DNA of 59,867 nt, taken from positions 1 through 59,867 of the forward strand of contig NZ_BDJC01000045.1 in the NCBI RefSeq assembly GCF_002005565.1, written 5' to 3'. A model generated the notes under the pieces. The model saw only the letters and a list, made by a program, of their open reading frames with translations. It was not told the origin of the DNA and did no database searches. The translations under genes and the position numbers were made by a program. The DNA is from Streptomyces sp. JHA26. GTDB lineage: Bacteria; Actinomycetota; Actinomycetes; Streptomycetales; Streptomycetaceae. Below, in pieces: positions 16,512-23,765 of this stretch (positions within the stretch are counted from its first letter, which is position 1; each line of letters starts with the position of its first letter).

Positions 16512-16634
16512 CCCGCGCGGAGTCACCCGGACACCCCTGAGACACCCCTGAGACGCCCCTGGGGCACCCCGTCGGCCCTCCACGGCACACGCGACCTCTC
16601 GAAGTAGCGCTCGGAGTGCTTCCTGACGAGAAAA

Positions 16635-16654
16635 AATAGCGAGCATTCTCTATT
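16635..16654. promoter_or_regulatory. Palindromic AT-rich operator upstream of the IS701-like gene
   Basis: AATAGCGAGCATTCTCTATT is symmetrical in the pattern AATAG-N-GA-N4-TC-N-CTATT and is preceded by an A-run. Read on the other strand it matches 25956-25975 at 15 of 20 positions, including the flanking T-run. It lies 52 bp before the ATG at 16706, so it overlaps the likely promoter. A butyrolactone-type receptor is the obvious candidate ligand. Confidence 0.6.
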
Positions 16655-16705
16655 CTTCTAGAGCGGATCGCCCCTGAGTGGGCCGGTACGAGGGAGGGAA
16701 CGAGC

Positions 16706-17851
16706 ATGTCGGTACAGCAGGGGGCTCGGAAGTCGGCGTCGCCCTCGGTCTTCGCCGAGGAGGTGTTCCGCCGGTTGCCCCGGGCGGACCAGCGCAGGTG
16801 GGCCCAGGCCTACCTGCGGGCACTGCTGGTCACACCGGGCAAGAAGACGATGCGCCGCCTCGCGGCCTCCGTCTCCGACTCGCCCACCGCCTCCCAGGCC
16901 CTGCACCAGTTCGTCAACGCCAGCCCCTGGCTCTGGTCGGACGTGCGCGCAGAGCTGATCGCGCAGGTGAACAGGTACGCCCGGCCCCGCGCCTGGACCA
17001 TCGCGCCGGTGGTGCTGCCCAAGCGCGGCACCAAGTCCTGCGGGGTGCACCGGCGTTTCGTTCCGGAGCTCGGACGCTCCGTCAGCTGCCAGCTGGCCGT
17101 CGGCGCGTTCCTGTCGACCGAGGTCGGTCAGGTCCCGGTCGACTGGTTCCTGCACCTGCCCGGCGCGTGGCTGGAGGATCCGGTCCTGTGCCGCCGGGCC
17201 CGCATCCCGGAGGCGACGGCGGCGCGCTCGGTGGCGGGCGGCGTGCTGGACCTCGCCGACGACCTCGTGTCCCGCAGTCCGCACCGCCCGCTTCCGATCG
17301 TGGCGGACCTGTCCGGGTACGGCGACCCGCACGAGCTGCTGCGGGGACTGGGCACGCGCGGCAGGGAGTTCGTCGTCGCCGTGCCCGCGGCACTGCCCCT
17401 CGTGCCCGACGGCCCGCCCGGCGGCCCGCGGTGGAGCGGGTCCGCTCCGGCCCTGCCCGCCGAGCGACTGCTGCGGGGGCGGGGCAGGGCGGCGGCCCGG
17501 GGCGGACGGGCCGGCAGCGCGTGGGTGCGGCTCACCGGGGAGCGGGGCGCGGACCCGCAGCTGTGCCGCCTCTTCGCCGCACCGCGCCAGGGGCCCGGCG
17601 GGCCGCGGACGGGACAGCTGTGGATCACCAACTCGATCCACCGGCCCGCCGAGGAACTCCTCGGCCTGCTCGGTGCGCAGGCGGCCACCGCGGACACCCT
17701 GGACAGCCTGGCGGCGGACTTCGGTCTGTACGACTTCGAGGGCCGCTCCTACCCGGGCTGGCACCACCACATGACCCTGGTCTCGGCGGCCTTCGCCTAT
17801 CACAGCCTCACGGCGGACCGGGCTCCGGCCGCCGAACTGCGGTCGGCCTGA
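16706..17851 (+). CDS. IS701-type transposase-derived protein, catalytic residues lost
   Basis: A 381-residue relative of IS701-family DDE transposases. Family landmarks remain: CQLAVGAFLSTEVGQVPVDW, FLHLPGAWLEDPVLC, VADLSGYGDPHELLRGLG and YPGWHHHMTLVSAAFAYHSL. The first acidic pair (usually DDTGFPKKG) reads APVVLPKRG at about residues 100-108. The second Asp is kept (D201). The Glu region before GLYDFE reads ADTLDSLAADF, so the active site is incomplete. The gene is full length, has a strong ribosome-binding site and an operator-like palindrome, and no terminal inverted repeats are evident. I infer a domesticated, probably regulatory, DNA-binding protein. Confidence 0.75.
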   Translation: MSVQQGARKSASPSVFAEEVFRRLPRADQRRWAQAYLRALLVTPGKKTMRRLAASVSDSPTASQALHQFVNASPWLWSDVRAELIAQVNRYARPRAWTIAPVVLPKRGTKSCGVHRRFVPELGRSVSCQLAVGAFLSTEVGQVPVDWFLHLPGAWLEDPVLCRRARIPEATAARSVAGGVLDLADDLVSRSPHRPLPIVADLSGYGDPHELLRGLGTRGREFVVAVPAALPLVPDGPPGGPRWSGSAPALPAERLLRGRGRAAARGGRAGSAWVRLTGERGADPQLCRLFAAPRQGPGGPRTGQLWITNSIHRPAEELLGLLGAQAATADTLDSLAADFGLYDFEGRSYPGWHHHMTLVSAAFAYHSLTADRAPAAELRSA

Positions 17852-17853
17852 GG

Positions 17854-17891
17854 CCGGACGCCGTCGACCGCGCACCGGTCCCCGCGTCCGG
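17854..17891. terminator. Weak hairpin between convergent genes
   Basis: CCGGACGC (17854-17861) and GCGTCCGG (17884-17891) pair perfectly around a 22-nt spacer, between the transposase-like gene and the convergent transaldolase-like gene. Plausible bidirectional terminator, not strong. Confidence 0.4.
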
Positions 17892-17931
17892 GGCGATCCG
17901 CCGTGGCGCACCGCCCGGGCGCGGGGTCGCG

Positions 17932-19059
17932 TCACGCGGCGACCCCCGGCCGCCCGCGTGCGGCGCCGTCGCGTCCGGCCCGCGCGGCCGAGGCGTCGCG
18001 CCGGACGCGCACCGCCTTCGGCTGCGCCGTCTTCGTGTGCGCCGTCTTCGTGTGCGTCGTCCGCGGGTGCGCCTCCTTCGTGTGCGCCGCTCGCGTGAGG
18101 CAGCCCGCCACGTCGTCCAGGCAGATGCCGAACCACCGCAGGTAGTCGCGCGTCCTCGCCGCGTCCGGGTAGTGGCGGCACACGAGGTCCGCGCCGGACA
18201 CGCCCCGCGCCCCCAGCAGGCGCAGGGCCGGGGGCCGCAACGCGCTGACCGTGCCCCGCGTCACCAACTCCTCGGCGTAACAGGCGGACCGGGACGCGGT
18301 GCGCGCGGCGGTGACCCACAGCGGCCGGGGCTCCGGGACACCGGCGGCGGCGAGCGCTCCCCAGCGGGCCGAGCCGAAGGTCATGTCGTGCGTCTGGTGG
18401 GCGAGCCGGGCCGCCGCCAGGCCGGCGCGGCCCCGCAGCGCCTTGGCCTCGTCGGAGCCGATGAGGTCGAGACGGGAGTCGACCCGCTCGTCCACGTCCG
18501 CCACCCCGAAGGCGAGCAGCGACACGGGACCGCCCGGTACGCCCTCCCCCCGCCCGCGCCCCGCGTCGAGGCACCGTTCGAGACCGTCCATCACCGCGTG
18601 GGCGACCTCCGCGTACTGCCGCGGGGAGTGGAGGCCCGCCGCCTCCACCCCGATGCCCTCGGCCAGGCAGCCCGTGACCGCCGCCGGCAGGCCGGGCGAT
18701 CCGGACAGCCGTACGACCAGGTTGGGCCGGTCCACCGCCGAGCGCAGCGCACGTGCCCGCGCGACCAGGGCCGGGACGTCCGTGTCCGCCCCCACCTCGA
18801 CCGGGACGGACACGAGCCCGTCGCGCCCTCCGCTCGCACGGTGCGCGGGCGCCAGCCGCTCGCACAGCTCCCGGACCGCGCCGGGACGCCGCGGCCCGTC
18901 CGGCCCCAGCCGCACCCCGGTCGCCCCGCTCTCGTCGAGCAGCCGCAGCAGACGGCCGGTGTCCGGCGTGCGCTCCCCGTCCGGAGCGGACACCTCGCCC
19001 TCGGCGTCCACCCACACGCTGACGCCCGCCCCGGACAGCTTCCTCACCGCGTTCTCCAC
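17932..19059 (-). CDS. Transaldolase-fold protein without catalytic lysine
   Basis: A 375-residue protein that aligns by eye with bacterial transaldolases: GVSVWVDAEG at the start, VDRPNLVVRLSGSPGLPAA, LAEGIGVEAAGLHSPRQYAE, SRLDLIGSDEAKALRGRAGL and RPLWVTA. In active enzymes the strand reads IKIPAT, with the Schiff-base Lys; here it is VRLSGS with Arg117. The Asn-bearing TTNPS loop and the NVT strand are also lost. The C-terminus ends in a basic repeat tail. GTG start with GGAGG upstream; last gene of the cyclase operon. Sedoheptulose 7-phosphate is a transaldolase substrate and the cyclase substrate, so an altered or non-catalytic role in that step is plausible. Confidence 0.75.
   Translation of the reverse strand: MENAVRKLSGAGVSVWVDAEGEVSAPDGERTPDTGRLLRLLDESGATGVRLGPDGPRRPGAVRELCERLAPAHRASGGRDGLVSVPVEVGADTDVPALVARARALRSAVDRPNLVVRLSGSPGLPAAVTGCLAEGIGVEAAGLHSPRQYAEVAHAVMDGLERCLDAGRGRGEGVPGGPVSLLAFGVADVDERVDSRLDLIGSDEAKALRGRAGLAAARLAHQTHDMTFGSARWGALAAAGVPEPRPLWVTAARTASRSACYAEELVTRGTVSALRPPALRLLGARGVSGADLVCRHYPDAARTRDYLRWFGICLDDVAGCLTRAAHTKEAHPRTTHTKTAHTKTAQPKAVRVRRDASAARAGRDGAARGRPGVAA
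18011..18085. repeat. Five 15-bp units encoding a HTKTA tail
   Basis: Units of 15 bp (GCCGTCTTCGTGTGC and variants) run through 18011-18085; the two central ones are identical. Read on the minus strand they encode repeated HTKTA-like pentads forming a basic C-terminal tail on the transaldolase-like protein. Confidence 0.85.
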
Positions 19060-19091
19060 GGATGTCCTCCCCTCCTGCGCCTACGGCGATG

Positions 19092-20117
19092 TCACAGTCG
19101 TTCGAGAACGGCGCAGGTCCAGCTGAAACCCGCGCCGACGCCCACGAGCAGCACCCGGTCGCCCGGTGCGAGGCGGTCCTGCTGCAGGAGCTTCGCCAGG
19201 CCGGCCGGCTGGTCGCCCGCGCCGAGGTGACCGGTCGTGAGCCCCCACTCCTGGAGCGTGTCCTCGGGCCGGATGCCCAGCGGCTCCAGACACTGCAGCC
19301 GGGACAGCTTGGCGCCGAAGAACGGCACGACGACGGCCGCCATGTCGGTCATCGCGGCGTCGGCCGCCTCCAGGCAGTTCTCCACCGCGGTGCGCATCCC
19401 GGCCTCGTTGCGGGCGGTGACCTCGTCGACGGCGTGGTGCCGCAGGAAGCCCTTCTTGCGCGCGACCAGGTCGAGCGGCCCGGCCTGCCCCGCGCTGTCA
19501 CCGAAGGGCTCCTCCCCCCGGTGCAGTCCTTCGAGCAGCGGCTGCGACCAGGCGGCCGTGGCCACCAGGCGCAGCACACCGGGCCGCCGGGAGAGCACCA
19601 CGGCCGTGCCCGCGTCGCCGAAGGCGAGGCCGCGGTCGGTCGTCCAGCGCGGGAAGGCCGGTCCGGCGAAGCGGTCCCCGGTGGTGACCAGGGCCGCGCC
19701 GGTGTCGGGGACGGCGGTGAGCCGGGTCGCGGCCGTCTCCAGGGCGCTCACGCCGCCGTTCGACATCTGCCGCAGCTCGAAGGCCACGCAGGCGCCGTGA
19801 CCGAGCACCTGCTGCTGGACGTAGGCGGCCGTGTTCCAGAACTCCAGGCCCTGGTACCAGCAGTCGGCGTGGATGAGCAGTCCTATGTCCAGCGGGTCGC
19901 GCCCGCACGCGGCGAGCGCCTTGCGGCCCGCGTCCACGGCGAGTTCGGGCCCGCTGCGGTCCCGGCTGACCGACACCGACACCTGCCGGCTCGTCTCGGC
20001 CTCCGCCGCGTCGAGCAGGCCCGCGGCCACCGCCTCCCGGCTGCTCTGGGGCGTGCCCAGTGTCACCGCGGCGCTCTCCACGTAGACGTCGTGCCAGCGC
20101 ACGGCTCCGCGCGCCAT
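19092..20117 (-). CDS. KAS III-like acyltransferase with Ser-His-Asp triad
   Basis: A 341-residue thiolase-fold protein of the FabH/KAS III superfamily. Where FabH has its catalytic Cys, this protein has Ser119 (FELRQMSNGG). The HQAN motif is gone (VPFFGAKL) and the last motif reads TTGHLGAGD, giving His297 and Asp302. A Ser/His/Asp set with His and Asp five apart is the pattern I recall for DpsC (S118, H297, D302), and close to CerJ-type enzymes that move acyl groups onto hydroxyls. It probably acylates the cyclitol from a CoA or ACP donor; no ACP gene is visible. Start ATG 20117 overlaps the VOC stop by 1 bp. Confidence 0.8.
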   Translation of the reverse strand: MARGAVRWHDVYVESAAVTLGTPQSSREAVAAGLLDAAEAETSRQVSVSVSRDRSGPELAVDAGRKALAACGRDPLDIGLLIHADCWYQGLEFWNTAAYVQQQVLGHGACVAFELRQMSNGGVSALETAATRLTAVPDTGAALVTTGDRFAGPAFPRWTTDRGLAFGDAGTAVVLSRRPGVLRLVATAAWSQPLLEGLHRGEEPFGDSAGQAGPLDLVARKKGFLRHHAVDEVTARNEAGMRTAVENCLEAADAAMTDMAAVVVPFFGAKLSRLQCLEPLGIRPEDTLQEWGLTTGHLGAGDQPAGLAKLLQQDRLAPGDRVLLVGVGAGFSWTCAVLERL

Positions 20118-21217
20118 CAGCGGTCGCCCCACCGCGGACTGGGACCGAACCTGCGGGCCGCGGTCTCCTTCTCGTACGGCATGCCGGGCGGCATGTTGAG
20201 CACCTCCAGCTGGAAGCCGCCGACCCCGCGGAAGTAGACCCAGCGGTCGCCGTCGATCGGGCCGCCGTCCTCGATGAGCTGGGGTTCGCCGAGCACCTCG
20301 GCGCCGGGCACCTGCGCGAGCCAGGCCGCGGCGCGTGCCACGTCGTCGACGAAGAAGGCCAGGTGGTGGCCGCCGACATCGCTGTTGCGGGGGCGTTCGA
20401 CCCGCTGCCCCTCGATCTCGCAGCTCCTCAGTTCGAGGTTGGTGACCGGACCGAGCCGGATCACGGCGGTGTCGACGCGGAAGGGGCGGTCGACGCCGTA
20501 CTGGCGTGCCGCGAGGTCACGGTCGACGGACCGTGCGGCGCGGTGGACGAGTTCGCCGCCCATCGGCCCGGTGAAGAAGGCGACCGCCTCGTCCAGGTCC
20601 TCGACCGTGTAGCCGACGTGGTCCACGCCGCGCGCGGTGGGCAGGCCGGGGCCGCTCCAGTCCGGGGCGGGCCGGTACAGGCGGGCCTCGGTCTCCCTCT
20701 CGTACGGCAGCTCGGCCGCGACCTCGCGCAGTTCGAGGCGCAGGCCGCCGTCGGTCAGCACGTGGATCCAGCGGTTGCCCGCCGTGGGGCCCTCCGTCTC
20801 GGTGCGCGGCTCGCCGAGGACGCGTACGCCCTCCTCCTCGCGCAGCCGGCCGAGGGCCCGCTCCAGGTCGCCGACGTGGATGCCGATGTGGTGCCCGCCG
20901 ACGTCGGTGAACTCCGGCATCCGGACACGCTGTCCGGGCGCGTCGTACTGGAACAGCTCCAGGTTGCTCACCGGGCCGAACCGCAGCATCGCGATGTGCG
21001 CGCTCGCCCGGGGGTGGACGCCGAGCTGGCGCGTCATCCAGTCGCCGTCCGGGTCCTCGACCGGGCCGAGGCGGTAGAGGAGTTCGGCGCCGAGGACGCG
21101 GGTGAAGAGGTCCACCGCCCGGTCCAGGTCGGGCACGGTGTACGCGTAGTGGTCCACGTTGCGCAGGGTGGGGATGACGGCGGCGCCGGGCGCCTCGGTG
21201 GCCAGGGGTGCTGACAC
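20117..21217 (-). CDS. Two-domain VOC (glyoxalase-fold) protein, candidate cyclitol epimerase
   Basis: A 366-residue protein made of two homologous VOC domains. The first spans VDHYAYTVPDLDRAV to LRLELREVAAELPY, the second VDHVGYTVEDLDEAV to FQLEVLNMPPGMPY. Each keeps one His near its start, a NLEL Glu, a second His (GGHHIGIHV, GGHHLAFFV) and a final Glu, so two metal sites are possible. CetB, the 2-epi-5-epi-valiolone epimerase of cetoniacytone biosynthesis, belongs to the VOC superfamily. A neighbouring cyclase gene makes the same role attractive here. Dioxygenase activity is the alternative. GTG start with GGAG. Confidence 0.8.
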   Translation of the reverse strand: MSAPLATEAPGAAVIPTLRNVDHYAYTVPDLDRAVDLFTRVLGAELLYRLGPVEDPDGDWMTRQLGVHPRASAHIAMLRFGPVSNLELFQYDAPGQRVRMPEFTDVGGHHIGIHVGDLERALGRLREEEGVRVLGEPRTETEGPTAGNRWIHVLTDGGLRLELREVAAELPYERETEARLYRPAPDWSGPGLPTARGVDHVGYTVEDLDEAVAFFTGPMGGELVHRAARSVDRDLAARQYGVDRPFRVDTAVIRLGPVTNLELRSCEIEGQRVERPRNSDVGGHHLAFFVDDVARAAAWLAQVPGAEVLGEPQLIEDGGPIDGDRWVYFRGVGGFQLEVLNMPPGMPYEKETAARRFGPSPRWGDR

Positions 21218-21256
21218 GGTGTGCTCCAGAGGAGAGTGGGGTGGGGTGTGCGGGAC

Positions 21257-22042
21257 TCAGACGGTGCCCGCGTGGGCGGCGTTGGCGACGGCGGCGGTCA
21301 GGGCCATGCCGCCGTCGACGAGGACCGACGTGCCGGTCGTGTAGGCGGCCTCGGGCGAGGCCAGGTGCGCGACGAGCGCGGCCACCTCCTGCGGCCGGCC
21401 GGGGCGCCCGGCCGGGATCGCCGGGCGGGCGATCCGCGCGGCGTCCAGGCCCGCGGGGACGTTGTTCATGGGGGTGGCGGTCTCGCCGGGCGCGACGGCG
21501 TTGACCGTGATGCCGTACGGGGCGAGGTCGAGGGCCATGGCCTTGGTCAGCGCGCCGAGTCCGCCCTTGGCGGCGCAGTAGGTGCTGCCCTCGCCGATCG
21601 GCAGGTGTTCGTGGACGCTGGTGATGTTGATGATCCGGCCGCCCCTGCCCTGCGCGATCATCCGCCGCGCGGCGATCTGGGACAGGCGGAAGGGGCTGGT
21701 CAGGTTGACCGTGAGGACGCGCTGCCAGTCCTGGAGGGTCTCCTCGGTCACGGACGCGCGCCGGTTGACTCCGGCGTTGTTGACCAGGACGTCGATGCCG
21801 CCGGCGGCCTCGGCCGCCTCCTGGAGCGCCTCGCCCGCGGCCTGCGGGTCGGACAGGTCGAGGCCGAGGGTGCGGGTCTGCACCCCGTGCCGCACGGCGA
21901 TGGCGTCGGCGAGCTCCTTCGCGGCCGCGGCCTGCCGGCCGTAGCCGACCACGACGTCGTGGCCGGCCGCGCCCAGGGCCCGGGCCACTTCGGCGCCGAT
22001 GCCCGAACTGGCTCCCGTGACGAAGGCGATGGGTCGGGACAT
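21257..22042 (-). CDS. Short-chain dehydrogenase, glucose-1-dehydrogenase-like
   Basis: A 261-residue classical SDR with cofactor motif TGASSGIG (residues 9-16), NNAG (about 90-93) and catalytic Ser-Tyr-Lys (NITSVHEHLPIGEG then TYCAAKGG). The VHEH segment after the catalytic Ser is typical of the glucose 1-dehydrogenase subgroup, which oxidises polyols and sugars. Expected to oxidise or reduce a hydroxyl/ketone of the cyclitol. ATG start; 39 bp upstream of the VOC gene. Confidence 0.88.
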   Translation of the reverse strand: MSRPIAFVTGASSGIGAEVARALGAAGHDVVVGYGRQAAAAKELADAIAVRHGVQTRTLGLDLSDPQAAGEALQEAAEAAGGIDVLVNNAGVNRRASVTEETLQDWQRVLTVNLTSPFRLSQIAARRMIAQGRGGRIINITSVHEHLPIGEGSTYCAAKGGLGALTKAMALDLAPYGITVNAVAPGETATPMNNVPAGLDAARIARPAIPAGRPGRPQEVAALVAHLASPEAAYTTGTSVLVDGGMALTAAVANAAHAGTV

Positions 22043-22160
22043 GGGGGGGTCCTTTCTGCTGAGGTACGGGGACGGTGACGGGTGCGGGAGGCGAGCCGGC
22101 CCGCCCTCGCCCCCGCCCCTCGGCGCCGCGTGGAGCCGGGGGGCGGGGGCCGGTGGGGGG

Positions 22161-22224
22161 CCGGGGAACGCCTCGGCCGGGGAACGCCTCGGCCGGGGAA
22201 CGCCTCGGCCGGGGAACGCCTCGG
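22161..22224. repeat. Four perfect 16-bp tandem repeats
   Basis: CCGGGGAACGCCTCGG is repeated four times without error directly after the stop of the zinc dehydrogenase gene. Each unit can fold (CCGGGG/CCTCGG with an AACG loop, one G-U pair on the plus-strand RNA). It lies within the operon, between the dehydrogenase and SDR genes. Confidence 0.95.
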
Positions 22225-22225
22225 C

Positions 22226-23323
22226 TCAGGGGCGCGAGGTGACCGAGAGGGCGACCTTGGGCGCGGCCCTGCGGCCGTTCTCCAGGAGGTCGAAGGCCTG
22301 GTCGGCGGCGGCCAGCGGGAAGACGTCCGCGACCATGCCCTTGGCGGACAGGACGCCCTCCTCGAAGAGCCGCAGCGCGCGCTCGTAGTAGTCGAGCCCG
22401 TGCCGTACGCCGACCACGGTGACGCCGCGCAGCACCATCTCGGCCGCGTCGACCGAGGGCAGGGTCGCGTTCGGTACGCCGACCGCGGCGATGCGGCCGC
22501 CGATGTCGGCGACGCGCAGGGACTCCAGCAGGGCGGACACCGCGCCGGACGCCTCGATGACGACGTCGTAGCGGCCGTCCTTGGCCTCGCCCGGCAGGAA
22601 GGCGTGCTCGGCGCCCATGCGCAGCGCGGTGCCGATGCCGGCGTCGTCGACGCCGACCACGTCGACCGTGCCGGCGACCCGGCGGGCCATCTGCACGGCG
22701 AGCAGCCCCATGGTGCCGGTGCCCAGCACCAGGACGCGTTCGCCGGGGAAGACGCCGACCTTGTCGAGCGCGGCCAGGACGGTGACGGCCGGTTCGGCCA
22801 GGGCCGCGGCGAAGTCGTCGACGCCCGGCGGAACCTTGGTCAGCGAGTGGGCGGGCAGCCGGATGAACTCCGCGGCCGCGCCCTGCTGGCCGTACAGGCC
22901 CACCTCCTTGAGCTGGGAGCACTCGTTGCGGTGGCCGCGCTGGCAGGCCCGGCAGCCGCCGCAGGAGAGCATGGTCTGGCCGACGACGCGGTCACCGATC
23001 TCCAGCTGCCGCGAGTACTGGCAGTTGCCCGCGATGGCCACCACCCGTCCGACCCACTCGTGGCCGAACACGTGCGGCATGACGGCACGGCCGTCCCTGA
23101 CGTAGGAGGCGGTGCCGTGCAGCAGTTCCAGGTCGGTGCCGCAGATGCCGACCGTGGTCGGCGCGACGAGTACGTAGCCCAGTTCGGGCCCCGGTATCTC
23201 CAGTTCCACCTGACCGACCTTGCCCGCCTCCAGGACGGCCGCGGCGGTCATGGAGCCGTTCGGCCAGCGGCCGCACAGCAGGTCGTCGGTGGGTGGCAGC
23301 ACCTTGTCGTGGTGTGCGCTCAC
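22226..23323 (-). CDS. Zinc-dependent alcohol (polyol) dehydrogenase
   Basis: A 365-residue medium-chain dehydrogenase. It carries the catalytic zinc site (GICGTD, then FGHEWVG), the structural zinc cluster with four Cys (CGGCRACQRGHRNEC) and a Rossmann motif (GTGTMGLLAVQ). The overall pattern is closest to sorbitol or threonine dehydrogenases. Start GTG 23323 is chosen for the AGGAGGGG just before it; the frame runs open further upstream without family residues. Probably oxidises a secondary hydroxyl of the cyclitol intermediate, consistent with dehydrogenases in other C7-cyclitol clusters. Confidence 0.88.
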   Translation of the reverse strand: MSAHHDKVLPPTDDLLCGRWPNGSMTAAAVLEAGKVGQVELEIPGPELGYVLVAPTTVGICGTDLELLHGTASYVRDGRAVMPHVFGHEWVGRVVAIAGNCQYSRQLEIGDRVVGQTMLSCGGCRACQRGHRNECSQLKEVGLYGQQGAAAEFIRLPAHSLTKVPPGVDDFAAALAEPAVTVLAALDKVGVFPGERVLVLGTGTMGLLAVQMARRVAGTVDVVGVDDAGIGTALRMGAEHAFLPGEAKDGRYDVVIEASGAVSALLESLRVADIGGRIAAVGVPNATLPSVDAAEMVLRGVTVVGVRHGLDYYERALRLFEEGVLSAKGMVADVFPLAAADQAFDLLENGRRAAPKVALSVTSRP

Positions 23324-23339
23324 AAGATCCCCTCCTGGG

Positions 23340-23765
23340 TCAGGGCCCGTCGGGTTCCGGGCGGAAGATCGCGGTCTGCTCGTGGGCCGGGAGCTCCGGC
23401 ACACGGGCGGGCAACTCGGCGGTGACCTCACCGGGCAGGACGCGTACGACGGCGAGGTTCAGGCCGCCGGGTCCCGCGGTCACCCGCAGCGCGGAGCGGG
23501 CCGGCACGAGCAGGACGCTCCCGGCGTCCAGCGGGCGCTCCTCCGCCCCGTCGTCCGCCGCGCCCCGTCCGGCGACGACGTAGAGGGCCACCTCGGTGCC
23601 GTGGTCGGGTTCGTGGGTCCAGCCGGTGCCGGGGGCGAGCCGTATCTGCTCGAAGGCCTCGCACTCGCTGTGCAGCATGCCGCGGCGGGCGAGGCACCTC
23701 CAGGTGGTGTCGGGCGTGCCGGGCCGCAGGAGGCGGGCGGGCAGGTCCTGGTTGTTGACGATCAC
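23340..23765 (-). CDS. Single-domain cupin protein
   Basis: A 141-residue small beta-barrel protein. The cupin motif is recognisable (THEPDHGTEVALYVVAGRG, about residues 49-67), with His and Glu candidates for metal binding, and SVLLVPARSALRV as the second strand set. GTG start overlaps the preceding cupin stop by 4 bp, so production is coupled. Function unknown; cupins in sugar pathways are often isomerases, epimerases or dehydratases. Confidence 0.75.
   Translation of the reverse strand: MIVNNQDLPARLLRPGTPDTTWRCLARRGMLHSECEAFEQIRLAPGTGWTHEPDHGTEVALYVVAGRGAADDGAEERPLDAGSVLLVPARSALRVTAGPGGLNLAVVRVLPGEVTAELPARVPELPAHEQTAIFRPEPDGP

Noticed and set aside
16512..17931. Transposase-like gene as an active insertion sequence
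   Set aside because: No terminal inverted repeats or target duplication seen, and key catalytic residues are missing.
20517..22922. 801-codon minus-strand frame across the VOC, SDR and dehydrogenase genes
   Set aside because: Out of frame with three well-supported genes; Arg/Gly/Pro low complexity.
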